Origin: an uncultured Oscillospiraceae bacterium
GTDB taxonomy: Bacteria; Bacillota; Clostridia; Oscillospirales; Acutalibacteraceae
Direction: 5' to 3'
Assembly: GCA_900549945.1 (NCBI GenBank)
Contig: URQJ01000098.1
Span: forward strand, 1-6,904
Length of the DNA stretch: 6,904 nt
The notes under the pieces: model-generated
What the model was told of the DNA's origin: nothing
What the model saw: the letters and a program-made list of their open reading frames with translations, nothing else
Databases searched by the model: none
Program-made: the position numbers and the translations under genes
In this document: positions 1-5,909 of the stretch, piece after piece
Layout: every line of letters begins with the position of its first letter
Numbering within the stretch: the stretch's first letter is position 1

Positions 1-153
1 GGTGAGGCGAATGGCCTGCGCGTCCTCCTCGTAGACGACATTGTGACGACCGGCGCCACGGCGCGCGAATGCGCCGCCGTGCTCTACCGCGCCGGCGCGG
101 CCGAGGTTCTGTGCGTCTGCTGTGCGGTTGTCGAAGCAAATTCGACGCAATAA
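1..153 (+). CDS. comF: ComF-family phosphoribosyltransferase, C-terminal fragment
   Basis: Only the last 50 residues are present; the 5' part lies outside the window and the gene ends at TAA 151-153. The fragment holds a type I phosphoribosyltransferase PRPP-binding loop, VLLVDDIVTTGAT (fragment residues 8-20), with the paired acidic residues D12-D13 and the TTGAT turn. A short helix (ARECAAVLYRAGA) and a final hydrophobic strand follow, and the protein stops about 30 residues after the loop. That short tail is typical of ComF/ComFC/GntX proteins, which are linked to DNA uptake in naturally competent bacteria; biosynthetic phosphoribosyltransferases usually differ here. Members often carry an N-terminal zinc-binding region, which cannot be checked. 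The rightward mreB promoter begins 3 nt after the stop. The PRT fold is certain from the motif; the ComF assignment is inferred from the tail and the mreB neighbour. Confidence 0.85.
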   Translation, partial: GEANGLRVLLVDDIVTTGATARECAAVLYRAGAAEVLCVCCAVVEANSTQ

Positions 154-155
154 CC

Positions 156-184
156 TTGCAAAACACGCTGTAATCCGGTACAAT
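156..184 (+). promoter_or_regulatory. sigma-A-type promoter for the mreB-like gene
   Basis: TTGCAA (156-161) and TACAAT (179-184) are separated by exactly 17 bp, a close match to the housekeeping -35/-10 consensus. The expected transcript start is near 190, giving a leader of about 80 nt before the mreB ATG. The promoter sits directly after the ComF stop codon, so mreB can be expressed independently of comF. It also argues against the longer mreB reading frame opening at 122, which begins upstream of this promoter. Confidence 0.75.
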
Positions 185-230
185 AAGTGTAATAAGCTGG
201 AAAAAGATCCTGCTTTTGCCGGGGAGACCA

Positions 231-275
231 ATGGCGGTGCGGCGAATAAAACGAACGGAGAAGAAAAGCCGATGA
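231..275 (+). CDS. possible 14-residue basic leader peptide upstream of mreB
   Basis: A short frame opens at ATG 231 and encodes MAVRRIKRTEKKSR before TGA 273-275. It has a good ribosome binding site, GGGGAG at 221-226, 4 nt before the ATG. Its stop overlaps the chosen mreB start in an ATGA arrangement (272-275), the classic geometry for translational coupling. The mreB start itself has only a distant GGAG (257-260, 11 nt away), so reinitiation from this leader could drive mreB translation. Seven of the 14 residues are Arg or Lys. It is too short for coding statistics and could be chance; no homologue is recognised. Confidence 0.35.
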   Translation: MAVRRIKRTEKKSR

Positions 276-1303
276 TAGGTACAGATATTGCAATCGATTT
301 GGGCACAGCGAATTTCAGGCTGTTTGTCGATGGGCGCGGCGTGGTGGTCAACGAGCCGAACGTTGTCGCGGTGGATACATATACCGACCGCCTTGTCGCA
401 ATCGGGCGTGAGGCGTACGAGATGCTGGGGCGCACGAGCGACCGCGTGCGCGTCATAAAGCCGATGAGCGGCGGCGTGATCTCCGATTTTTCTCTGATGG
501 ACGCGATGCTGCGCCATTATATGAAGCAGGTGAGCACGAGCCGCGTGTTCATGCCGCGCGTCGTCGTTACGGTGCCCAGCGGCATCACCGAGGTGGAAAA
601 GCGCGCGGTCGTCGATGCGGTTGCGGCAAACGGTGTGCGGAAGATCTGCCTTTTAGAGGGACCGGCCGCCGCCGCGATCGGCGCGGGCATCGATATCACG
701 CGCCCGCGCGGCACGATGGTTGTCACGCTGGGCGCGGGTATGAGCGATGCAGGCGTGGTCTCGATGAACGGGCTCGCGGCTTCGCGGTCGATTCCCGTCG
801 CCGGCGAAGCGTTCAACGAGGCGATCATCAAATATGCGCGCCGGAAGCTGGATCTTGTGATCGGCAGCCGCACGGCGGAGGCGGCGAAGCGCGCCGTGGG
901 CTGCGCCTACCCGATGAAGCAGATCAAGACCTGCGTGCTCAAAGGGCGCGACGTGCAGTCCGGCCTGCCGGCAAAGGCGGAGATCACCTCAGATCAGCTT
1001 TTAGAGGCGGTGCTTGAGCCGGCGGCGGAGGTGGTGCGCATGATTCAGACCGCGCTGGAGGAGACGCCGCCGGAGCTGATGGCGGACGTTGCGGGCGAGG
1101 GGATTTTGCTCGCGGGCGGCGGCGCGTACCTCAGCGGTTTTGACCGGCTGCTTGCGAAAAAGACGAAGATGCGCGTGCGCGTGCTCGAGGAGCCGGAAAG
1201 CTGTGTGATCCGCGGCGCGGGCAGCGCCGTGAAGATGATCGACAAGGCTAAGTTTGACCCGAAAAACGGCAGCCGCGCGACGCCTCTGATCGCGTATTAC
1301 TGA
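272..1303 (+). CDS. mreB: divergent MreB/Mbl-type actin homologue (cell shape)
   Basis: This 343-residue protein is the usual length for MreB, the bacterial actin that forms membrane-bound filaments and guides lateral wall synthesis. Visible actin-fold motifs are phosphate-1 DLGTAN (9-14), VTVPSGITEVEKRAV (99-113), the LLEGPAAAAIG segment with the probable catalytic Glu (E129), SRSIPVAGEAFNEAI (171-185), IGSRTAEAAK (197-206) and the adenosine motif LAGGGAYLSGFDRLL (280-294). Phosphate-2 is altered: MreB normally reads DIGGGTTE, but here it is TLGAGMSD (152-159), losing the conserved Asp and first Thr. A polar tail of about 20 residues follows the usual end. The ATG at 272 is chosen because the family N-terminus starts there; the frame stays open back to 122, but that overlaps comF and the promoter. 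mreC and mreD do not follow, so this is a stand-alone copy, perhaps a paralogue like Mbl or MreBH. Confidence 0.88.
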   Translation: MIGTDIAIDLGTANFRLFVDGRGVVVNEPNVVAVDTYTDRLVAIGREAYEMLGRTSDRVRVIKPMSGGVISDFSLMDAMLRHYMKQVSTSRVFMPRVVVTVPSGITEVEKRAVVDAVAANGVRKICLLEGPAAAAIGAGIDITRPRGTMVVTLGAGMSDAGVVSMNGLAASRSIPVAGEAFNEAIIKYARRKLDLVIGSRTAEAAKRAVGCAYPMKQIKTCVLKGRDVQSGLPAKAEITSDQLLEAVLEPAAEVVRMIQTALEETPPELMADVAGEGILLAGGGAYLSGFDRLLAKKTKMRVRVLEEPESCVIRGAGSAVKMIDKAKFDPKNGSRATPLIAYY

Positions 1304-1409
1304 TTGGACGGCCCGGCGGGCGGGGAACCGGCGCTGGGAAAGCGGAGCGCGCGTTTACGGCGGCCGCAGGCAGTGTGATTCGGATACGGGGCAGGCCTTG
1401 TGCCGGGCG

Positions 1410-1464
1410 ATTATAAGAGAAAATAAAGCGGCGGTGCAGCCCTCTGTGGAGCGCACCGCCGCTT
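1410..1464 (-). terminator. Rho-independent terminator of the ddl-murI-DUF1934-argS operon
   Basis: A perfect 12-bp GC-rich stem pairs 1426-1437 with 1453-1464 around a 15-nt loop, starting 15 nt beyond the argS stop. Read on the minus strand the stem is followed by TATTTTCTCTTATAA, a T-rich tail. On the plus strand the tail (ATTTCTGAAATTT, from 1470) is weaker, but the hairpin could also end mreB transcripts, which arrive from the other side with no other clear terminator between 1304 and 1425. Confidence 0.8.
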
Positions 1465-1479
1465 CGGCATTTCTGAAAT

Positions 1480-3168
1480 TTACATGGAGGTCGGCACGGT
1501 GATGTTGAACATCGTCAGCACATTGCGCAGTACGGAAGCCGTCGCGCGGCAGACCGTGAGGCGCGCCTGCATCAGGCCCTCGGCCTCGCCCTTGACGCGG
1601 CAGGCGTTGTAGAACTTGTGGAACTTCGTGGCGAGCTCGATCACGTAGCGCGTGATACGCACCGGGTCGTAATCCTTGGCCGCCGCGATGATCTCATCGG
1701 TGTACTCGGCGATGTGGCGGATCAGTTCGATCTCCTCGGGCGCGGTGAGCTGCGCGAGTTCCTCGGCCGTGCAGTCGCGCGGGGTGATGCCGTCCGCCTC
1801 GAGTGCACGCAGAATACTGCAAATGCGCGCGTGCGCGTACTGGACGTAGTAGACCGGGTTCTGCGCGTCCTCTTTGACGGCGACGTCGAGGTCGAAATCG
1901 AGCAAGGAGTTGGCCTCGCGCATGTTGAAGAGAAAGCGCGCGGAATCGACCGGAACCTCGTCGAGCAGGTCGCCGAGCTGGATCGCCTTGCCGGTGCGCT
2001 TGCTCATGCGCACGATTTCGCCGTTGCGCATCAGGCGCACGAACTGCATCAGGATGATCTCGAGCTTGTCCGCGCTCTGGCCGACCGCGTCCATCGCGCC
2101 CTTCATGCGGGCCACGTGGCCGTGGTGGTCGCTGCCCCAAATGTCGATGAGCAGGTCGAAGCCGCGGTCGAACTTATTCTTGTGGTAGGCGATGTCCGCC
2201 GTGAAGTAAGTCGGGTTGCCGTTGGCGCGGACGAGCACCTCGTCCTTTTCGCCGCCGAATTCGGTCGCTTTGTACCAGACGGCGCCGTCCTTCTCGTAGG
2301 TCAGGCCGCGGTCGCGCAGATAATCGACGACGGCCATGACCTCGCCGCTCTTGTGCAGGTCGCTTTCGAGGAACCAGCGGTCGTAATGGACGCGGTATTT
2401 CTCCATGTCGGCCTTCATTTTCGCAATGTTGCGCGGCAGGCCGAAGCCGACGAGCGCGGCGCGGCGCTCCTCCTCGGAAACGCGCATCAGTGCGTCGCCG
2501 TTGTCCGCAGCGTATTCCTTTGCGAGGTCGAGGATATCCTCGCCGTGGTAGCTGTCCTCGGGCAGCTCGGGCGGGTTTTCCGCGAAAAGCTGCTGGTAGC
2601 GGATCGAGAGGGAGAGGCCGAATTTATCGAGCTGGTTGCCGGCGTCGTTGACGTAGAACTCGCGCCACACGTCGTAGCCTGCGGCGTCGAGCACGGCGGC
2701 GAGGCAGTCACCGAGCGCGCCGCCGCGCGCGTTGCCCATGTGCATCGGGCCGGTCGGGTTGGCGGAGACAAATTCCACCATGACGCGGCGTTTCTTGCCG
2801 AAATCGCTGCGGCCGTAATTTTTGCCGGCGGTGAGCACGTCTGTCAGCACGTCGCTGTAAAACGCCGGGCTCAAAAAGAAGTTCATAAAGCCGGGACCGG
2901 CTGTTTCGGCCTTTGTGAAGTACGTGCCGGAGAGGTCGAGGTTTTCTAGAATGGCCGCCGCGATCTTCTGCGGCGCGGTGCGGAACGCGCGGGCCGAAAC
3001 CATCGCCGCATTCGTCGCAAAATCGCCGTGCGTGCGGTCTGCGGGGCGCTCCACCGAGAAGGCGGGGATCTCCGCCTGCACGAGCGTGCCGGCGGCCACG
3101 GCCTTTTCGAGGGCGCTGCGCACGGCGGTGCTGACCTGTTCTCTTGCAATACTTACCGCTTTTGACAT
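1480..3168 (-). CDS. argS: arginyl-tRNA synthetase (class Ia)
   Basis: ArgS charges tRNA-Arg with arginine using ATP, in the cytoplasm. The 562-residue length is normal. The N-terminal ArgS-specific domain holds VERPADRTHGDFATNAAM (39-56). The Rossmann catalytic domain has the HIGH-type signature in ANPTGPMHMGNARGG (136-150, HMGN at 143-146) and the FYVNDAGNQ segment (171-179). GSDHHGHVARMKGA (345-358) follows, and the KMSKS-type loop is VRMSKRTGKAI (386-396). The C-terminal anticodon-binding DALR domain begins at YYVQYAHARICSILRAL (440-456) and runs to the end, finishing with the family-typical methionine. ATG 3168 is preceded by AAAGGA (minus strand, 3177-3182) 8 nt upstream. It is the last gene of the leftward operon, 47 nt after the DUF1934 gene, and a terminator follows. 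All key motifs are intact. Confidence 0.98.
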   Translation of the reverse strand: MSKAVSIAREQVSTAVRSALEKAVAAGTLVQAEIPAFSVERPADRTHGDFATNAAMVSARAFRTAPQKIAAAILENLDLSGTYFTKAETAGPGFMNFFLSPAFYSDVLTDVLTAGKNYGRSDFGKKRRVMVEFVSANPTGPMHMGNARGGALGDCLAAVLDAAGYDVWREFYVNDAGNQLDKFGLSLSIRYQQLFAENPPELPEDSYHGEDILDLAKEYAADNGDALMRVSEEERRAALVGFGLPRNIAKMKADMEKYRVHYDRWFLESDLHKSGEVMAVVDYLRDRGLTYEKDGAVWYKATEFGGEKDEVLVRANGNPTYFTADIAYHKNKFDRGFDLLIDIWGSDHHGHVARMKGAMDAVGQSADKLEIILMQFVRLMRNGEIVRMSKRTGKAIQLGDLLDEVPVDSARFLFNMREANSLLDFDLDVAVKEDAQNPVYYVQYAHARICSILRALEADGITPRDCTAEELAQLTAPEEIELIRHIAEYTDEIIAAAKDYDPVRITRYVIELATKFHKFYNACRVKGEAEGLMQARLTVCRATASVLRNVLTMFNITVPTSM

Positions 3169-3215
3169 AGGGATGTTCCTTTCGGTTTGAATTTCGTTTT
3201 AAGGAGCGGCAGGCG

Positions 3216-3668
3216 TTACTGGATCGCCGTGCCGTCCGGCGTGCCGCCCCGCTTCTTGAGGCGGACGATGATGTCGTTTTCGGAGGAGAGGTGCGCGTCG
3301 AGATCGAGCGTATAGCGGATGCGCAGCATGCCGCCCTCCGCGGAGAGGTCGTGCTTGAGCGTCTGCGTGAAAACGCCGAGCGAAAGCAGGCCCGCGCCGG
3401 TATCGTACATGCATTTGTGGCGGCGGCCCTTTTCGAGGATGAGCCGTGTCGGCGAGCCGGGGCTCAGCATCGTCACGGTGCCGGTCGGCTCGATCTTGAG
3501 TATCTTTTTGTGCCCGGTGTAGGGGGCGTCGTTATCGTACTCCATATAGGAGATATATTTGACGCCGTTGCGCTCGCTGTAATCGCCAAGCGTGTCCAGC
3601 TTGATCTCGCCGGTTTCCTGCTCGATCGTCTGGCGGCCGATGATCGTGATTTCGTAATTTTCCTGCAT
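3216..3668 (-). CDS. DUF1934 (YwiB-like) small beta-barrel protein
   Basis: This 150-residue protein matches DUF1934, whose Bacillus member YwiB is encoded next to argS, as here. The family is predicted to form a calycin/lipocalin-like beta-barrel; its biochemical role is unknown. The sequence fits an all-beta pattern: YEITIIGRQ (5-13), a glycine turn, VKYISYMEYD, KKILKIEPTGTVTMLSPG, TRLILEKGRRHKCMYDTGAGLLSLGVFTQ, then LRIRYTLDLDAHLSSENDIIVRLKK near the C-terminus. Cues such as the MLSPG turn, the YDTGAG...LGV stretch and the final strand pair are family-typical. No signal peptide or membrane segment is seen. The ATG at 3668 is chosen because AAGGTG (3675-3680) lies 6 nt upstream; the frame extends to a GTG at 3734, but that falls inside a hairpin and lacks a binding site. 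Family assignment is confident; function is not known. Confidence 0.88.
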   Translation of the reverse strand: MQENYEITIIGRQTIEQETGEIKLDTLGDYSERNGVKYISYMEYDNDAPYTGHKKILKIEPTGTVTMLSPGSPTRLILEKGRRHKCMYDTGAGLLSLGVFTQTLKHDLSAEGGMLRIRYTLDLDAHLSSENDIIVRLKKRGGTPDGTAIQ

Positions 3669-3710
3669 TTTCTTCACCTTGCCCTGCTGTGCGGCAAATT
3701 TCGTATTTTT

Positions 3711-3735
3711 CGTGCGGAGGCGGCGCCTCCGCACG
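3711..3735. repeat. strong hairpin between murI and the DUF1934 gene
   Basis: A perfect 11-bp GC-rich stem pairs 3711-3721 with 3725-3735 around a 3-nt loop, 8 nt past the murI stop. On the minus strand it is followed by AAAAATACGAAATTTG, not a T-run, so it is not a standard terminator. It more likely stabilises the upstream ddl-murI segment or tunes expression of the downstream genes. Confidence 0.65.
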
Positions 3736-3743
3736 GGGATCTC

Positions 3744-4565
3744 TCAGTATTTTTCGATGTCGATGCGCTCGACCTGCCCGTTGAGGTTCTGACCGAGCAG
3801 CAGGTCGGCGACCTGCCGGAAGCCCTCGACAAAATCGCTGACGCAGTAGCGGTATTCCGGCTCGGCATTCTCATCGTTCAAAAGGCCGTCTCTGCGCAGC
3901 GTCTCGCGGCAGCTCACGGCGGCCTCGCGCCCGGAATCGATCAGTGTGACGCCGTGCCCCATGACGCTGCGGATCGTGGCGCTGATGATCGGGTAGTGCG
4001 TGCAGCCGAGAATCAGCGTATCGACGCCGCGCTCGCGGATCGGCGCGAGGTAGCGCTGGGCCACAAGGCGGGTGATCTCCTCCTGCGGGGCGACAAAGCC
4101 GTTTTCAACGAGCGGCACGAAGAGCGGGCAGGCCTGCTCGAAAACCTCGATCGCGGGGTTCAGCGCAAGGATCTCGCGGCGATAGGAGCCCGAGGCGATC
4201 GTCGCGGCCGTGCCGATGATGCCGATGCGCCCGTTTTTCGTCTGGCTGACGGCGGCCTGCGCCGTGGGGCGCAGCACGTCGAGGTAGGGCACGGGCAGCG
4301 CGTCGCCGATGTCCCGCGCCGTCGAGCTGACGGTGCCGCAGGCAGCGAGCACCACCTTCACATCGTGCTCGACGAGAAAGCGCATATCCTGCGCGGCATA
4401 GCGCCGGATGGTCTCGCGCCCGCGCGAGCCGTAGGGCACGCGGCCGGTATCGCCGAAGTAGAGGATGCGCTCGTGTGGCAGAATGCGCATCAGTTCTTTG
4501 ACGGAGGTCAGTCCGCCGAGGCCGGAGTCGAATACGCCGATAGGTCTGTTATCCATAATCACCAT
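3744..4565 (-). CDS. murI: glutamate racemase
   Basis: MurI interconverts L- and D-glutamate without a cofactor, supplying D-Glu for the second residue of the peptidoglycan stem peptide. The 273-residue length is usual. Motifs are PIGVFDSGLGGLTSVKEL (8-25), with the catalytic-site Asp13-Ser14; YFGDTGRVPYGSR (36-48); the first catalytic cysteine in AACGTVSS (74-81, C76); GIIGTAATIASGSY (115-128); and the second catalytic cysteine and histidine in LGCTHYP (186-192, C188, H190). The first cysteine motif reads CGT where most family members have CNT. ATG 4565 has AAGGA (4570-4574) only 4 nt upstream; an in-frame ATG at 4556 (start MDNRPIG) is an alternative with 13-nt spacing. It lies 24 nt downstream of ddl, so the two peptidoglycan-precursor genes are almost certainly co-transcribed. 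Confidence 0.96.
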   Translation of the reverse strand: MVIMDNRPIGVFDSGLGGLTSVKELMRILPHERILYFGDTGRVPYGSRGRETIRRYAAQDMRFLVEHDVKVVLAACGTVSSTARDIGDALPVPYLDVLRPTAQAAVSQTKNGRIGIIGTAATIASGSYRREILALNPAIEVFEQACPLFVPLVENGFVAPQEEITRLVAQRYLAPIRERGVDTLILGCTHYPIISATIRSVMGHGVTLIDSGREAAVSCRETLRRDGLLNDENAEPEYRYCVSDFVEGFRQVADLLLGQNLNGQVERIDIEKY

Positions 4566-4589
4566 TCTTTCCTTCGAAAATAAAGCCGC

Positions 4590-5669
4590 TTACTGTGCGC
4601 TCTTTTTCTCGCGTGCGCAGTCGATCAGCCTTTCGAGCAGCGCGCCGTAGGGCAGGCCGCAGGCGTCCCAGAGCTTCGGGTACATGCTGATCGAGGTGAA
4701 GCCCGGCAGCGTGTTGATTTCGTTCAGAATGATTTTTTTATCCTTTTCGGTCACGAAGAAATCGACGCGGGAGAGGCCGTCGCACCCGAGCAGGTTATAG
4801 GCGCGCACCGCGGTTTTGCGGATCTCCTCGGCCACTTCGGGGTCGAGGCGCGCGGGAATGTAGAGCTGCGCGACGCCGTTCTTATATTTGTCGTCGTAGT
4901 CGTAAAATTCCGCCGCAGCGCCGATTTCTCCGATGATGGAGGCCTCGCTTTTGCCGCGGTTGCCGAGGACGGCGCACTCGACCTCCTGACCGGCGATGCC
5001 CTCCTCCACGACGATTTTTACGTCGTGCTGCGCGGCAAGGCGGATCGCCTCGTCGAGCTTTTCGGGCTCCGAAACCTTTGTGATGCCGACAGAGGAGCCG
5101 GCGTTCGCGGGTTTCACAAAGACCGGGAAATTGAGGCGCGCCAGAATCTTGTTGAGGATCTTCTCGCGGTTCGCCGCGTAGCGGTCGGCATAGAACCAGA
5201 GGTAGTGCGCCTGCTCGATGTTGGCGCTCGCGAGCAGCGAGTGGGAGACGGCCTTATCCATGCAGATAGCGGACGCGAGGGTGCCGCAGCCGACGTAAGG
5301 GATACCGCACAGCTCGAAAAGGCCCTGAATCGTGCCGTCCTCGCCGTTCTTGCCGTGCAGGACGGGGAAGATCACATCGAGCTTGCGGAAGGCGCAGGCG
5401 CCGCCCTTTTCGAGGACGACAAGCCCCGCCGTGCCGCGGTCCGGCGAAAGGAAGGCCGTGCGGTTTTCGGGGTGATTCACCCACGTGTCGTTTTCAATCG
5501 AATCGACGTCGCCGGTATAGAGCAGCCAGCGGCCGTCCTTTGTGATGCCGAGCGTCACGATGTCAAATTTTTCCGTATCGAGGTTGCGGAGAATGGAGGA
5601 GGAGGACATCAGCGAAATCTCATATTCCGAGGATGCACCGCCAAAAATCACACAAACCGTTTTTTTCAC
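4590..5669 (-). CDS. ddl: D-alanine--D-alanine ligase
   Basis: Ddl joins two D-alanines with ATP to make the dipeptide that MurF adds to the peptidoglycan precursor. The protein is 359 residues with an ATP-grasp fold. Motifs are VCVIFGGASSEYEISL (5-20, with the Glu that contacts the first D-Ala), LHGKNGEDGTIQG (104-116), KPANAGSSVGITKV (186-199), EEGIAGQEVECAV (222-234), the omega-loop EFYDYDDKY (254-262), GLSRVDFF (298-305) and the metal-binding NEINTLPGFT (316-325). The FYDY loop is the type found in D-Ala-D-Ala ligases and differs from VanA-type D-lactate ligases, so ordinary vancomycin-susceptible precursors are predicted. The start is GTG at 5669 (family N-terminus MKKTVCV), with AAGGAA (5681-5686) 11 nt upstream; GTG 5678 is possible but only 2 nt from that site. 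The open frame reaching 6116 is not coding: it crosses the promoter. Confidence 0.96.
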   Translation of the reverse strand: MKKTVCVIFGGASSEYEISLMSSSSILRNLDTEKFDIVTLGITKDGRWLLYTGDVDSIENDTWVNHPENRTAFLSPDRGTAGLVVLEKGGACAFRKLDVIFPVLHGKNGEDGTIQGLFELCGIPYVGCGTLASAICMDKAVSHSLLASANIEQAHYLWFYADRYAANREKILNKILARLNFPVFVKPANAGSSVGITKVSEPEKLDEAIRLAAQHDVKIVVEEGIAGQEVECAVLGNRGKSEASIIGEIGAAAEFYDYDDKYKNGVAQLYIPARLDPEVAEEIRKTAVRAYNLLGCDGLSRVDFFVTEKDKKIILNEINTLPGFTSISMYPKLWDACGLPYGALLERLIDCAREKKSAQ

Positions 5670-5711
5670 AGTAATCACCGTTCCTTGTTGAATTTTTGTC
5701 AGGAATTGGTT

Positions 5712-5751
5712 CCGCCCGTGCGGCGGGAAAAAGTAAAACGGCCGAAAGCCG
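5712..5751 (-). promoter_or_regulatory. structured ddl leader with attenuator-like hairpin
   Basis: Within the predicted 105-nt leader, minus-strand CGGC (5748-5751) pairs with GCCG (5739-5742) around TTTCG. Outer A-T and G-T pairs can extend the stem, and a T-rich tract TTTTACTTTTT (5728-5738) follows at once, resembling a weak intrinsic terminator. A second GC hairpin pairs 5722-5726 with 5712-5716. The 5' arm GCGGC (5748-5752) could instead pair with GCCGC (5720-5724), disrupting both hairpins. The geometry suggests attenuation, but the first stem is short and no riboswitch class is recognised. Confidence 0.35.
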
Positions 5752-5755
5752 CTCC

Positions 5756-5780
5756 AAATCGATGTAGGCTGTATCGATTT
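5756..5780. repeat. inverted repeat at the ddl transcription start
   Basis: AAATCGAT (5756-5763) and ATCGATTT (5773-5780) form a perfect 8-bp inverted repeat with a 9-nt spacer. It touches the -10 box (5781-5786) and spans the expected start point near 5774, a typical position for a repressor operator. The binding protein is unknown. Confidence 0.5.
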
Positions 5781-5809
5781 AGTATAGCATATTCGTATGC
5801 GTTTTTCAA
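5781..5809 (-). promoter_or_regulatory. sigma-A promoter of the ddl operon, extended -10
   Basis: On the minus strand TTGAAA (5804-5809) and TATACT (5781-5786) are separated by 17 bp, and TGC directly before the -10 gives an extended -10 (TGnTATACT). This is the best promoter in the window. It should drive ddl, murI, the DUF1934 gene and argS as one transcript from about 5774. The spacer contains a perfect dyad, GCATA-TTCG-TATGC (5787-5800). Confidence 0.85.
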
Positions 5810-5820
5810 GCGCTGATGCA

Positions 5821-5848
5821 CGCTTTGCGCCGCATAAACGGCAAAGCG
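5821..5848. repeat. 8-bp inverted repeat between the divergent ddl and DUF1540 genes
   Basis: CGCTTTGC (5821-5828) and GCAAAGCG (5841-5848) are perfect inverted copies with a 12-nt spacer, lying 11 bp upstream of the ddl -35 box. It could be a protein site acting on either divergent gene. No T-run follows on either strand, so it is not a terminator. No convincing promoter for the rightward DUF1540 gene is visible around it. Confidence 0.45.
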
Positions 5849-5867
5849 CGGGAAAAACTAATCGGGA

Positions 5868-5882
5868 CCGCAGAACCTGCGG
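5868..5882 (+). repeat. small hairpin upstream of the DUF1540 gene
   Basis: CCGCAG (5868-5873) and CTGCGG (5877-5882) pair perfectly around an AAC loop. The hairpin ends 16 nt before the AAAGGA ribosome binding site (5899-5904). It may protect the 5' end of the mRNA or affect translation; it does not cover the binding site. Confidence 0.4.
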
Positions 5883-5909
5883 CAAATATGGAAACTGGAA
5901 AGGATTGCG

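Noticed and set aside
122..271. N-terminal extension of the mreB frame by 50 codons
   Set aside because: It overlaps the ComF coding end and includes the mreB promoter (156-184); MreB homology begins at the ATG at 272.
1304..1409. A separate terminator or small gene between mreB and the argS terminator
   Set aside because: Only a 4-bp GC hairpin (1311-1321) without a T-tract and no plausible short frame with a binding site were seen.
1618..2949. 443-codon open frame on the + strand opposite argS
   Set aside because: Its composition (Val, Ala, Glu, Asp, Arg, His repeats) is that of an antisense shadow of a GC-rich gene; it has no recognisable domain, and argS is certain.
3291..4583. 430-codon open frame on the + strand opposite DUF1934 and murI
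   Set aside because: Antisense shadow spanning two real genes and their gap, with no domain motif.
5025..5816. 263-codon open frame on the + strand opposite ddl
   Set aside because: Antisense shadow; it also runs through the ddl leader and promoter.
5760..5900. Rightward promoter for the DUF1540 gene
   Set aside because: Candidate -10 sequences such as TAGTAT, CATATT and CATAAA have no acceptable -35 at 16-18 bp, so no site could be supported.
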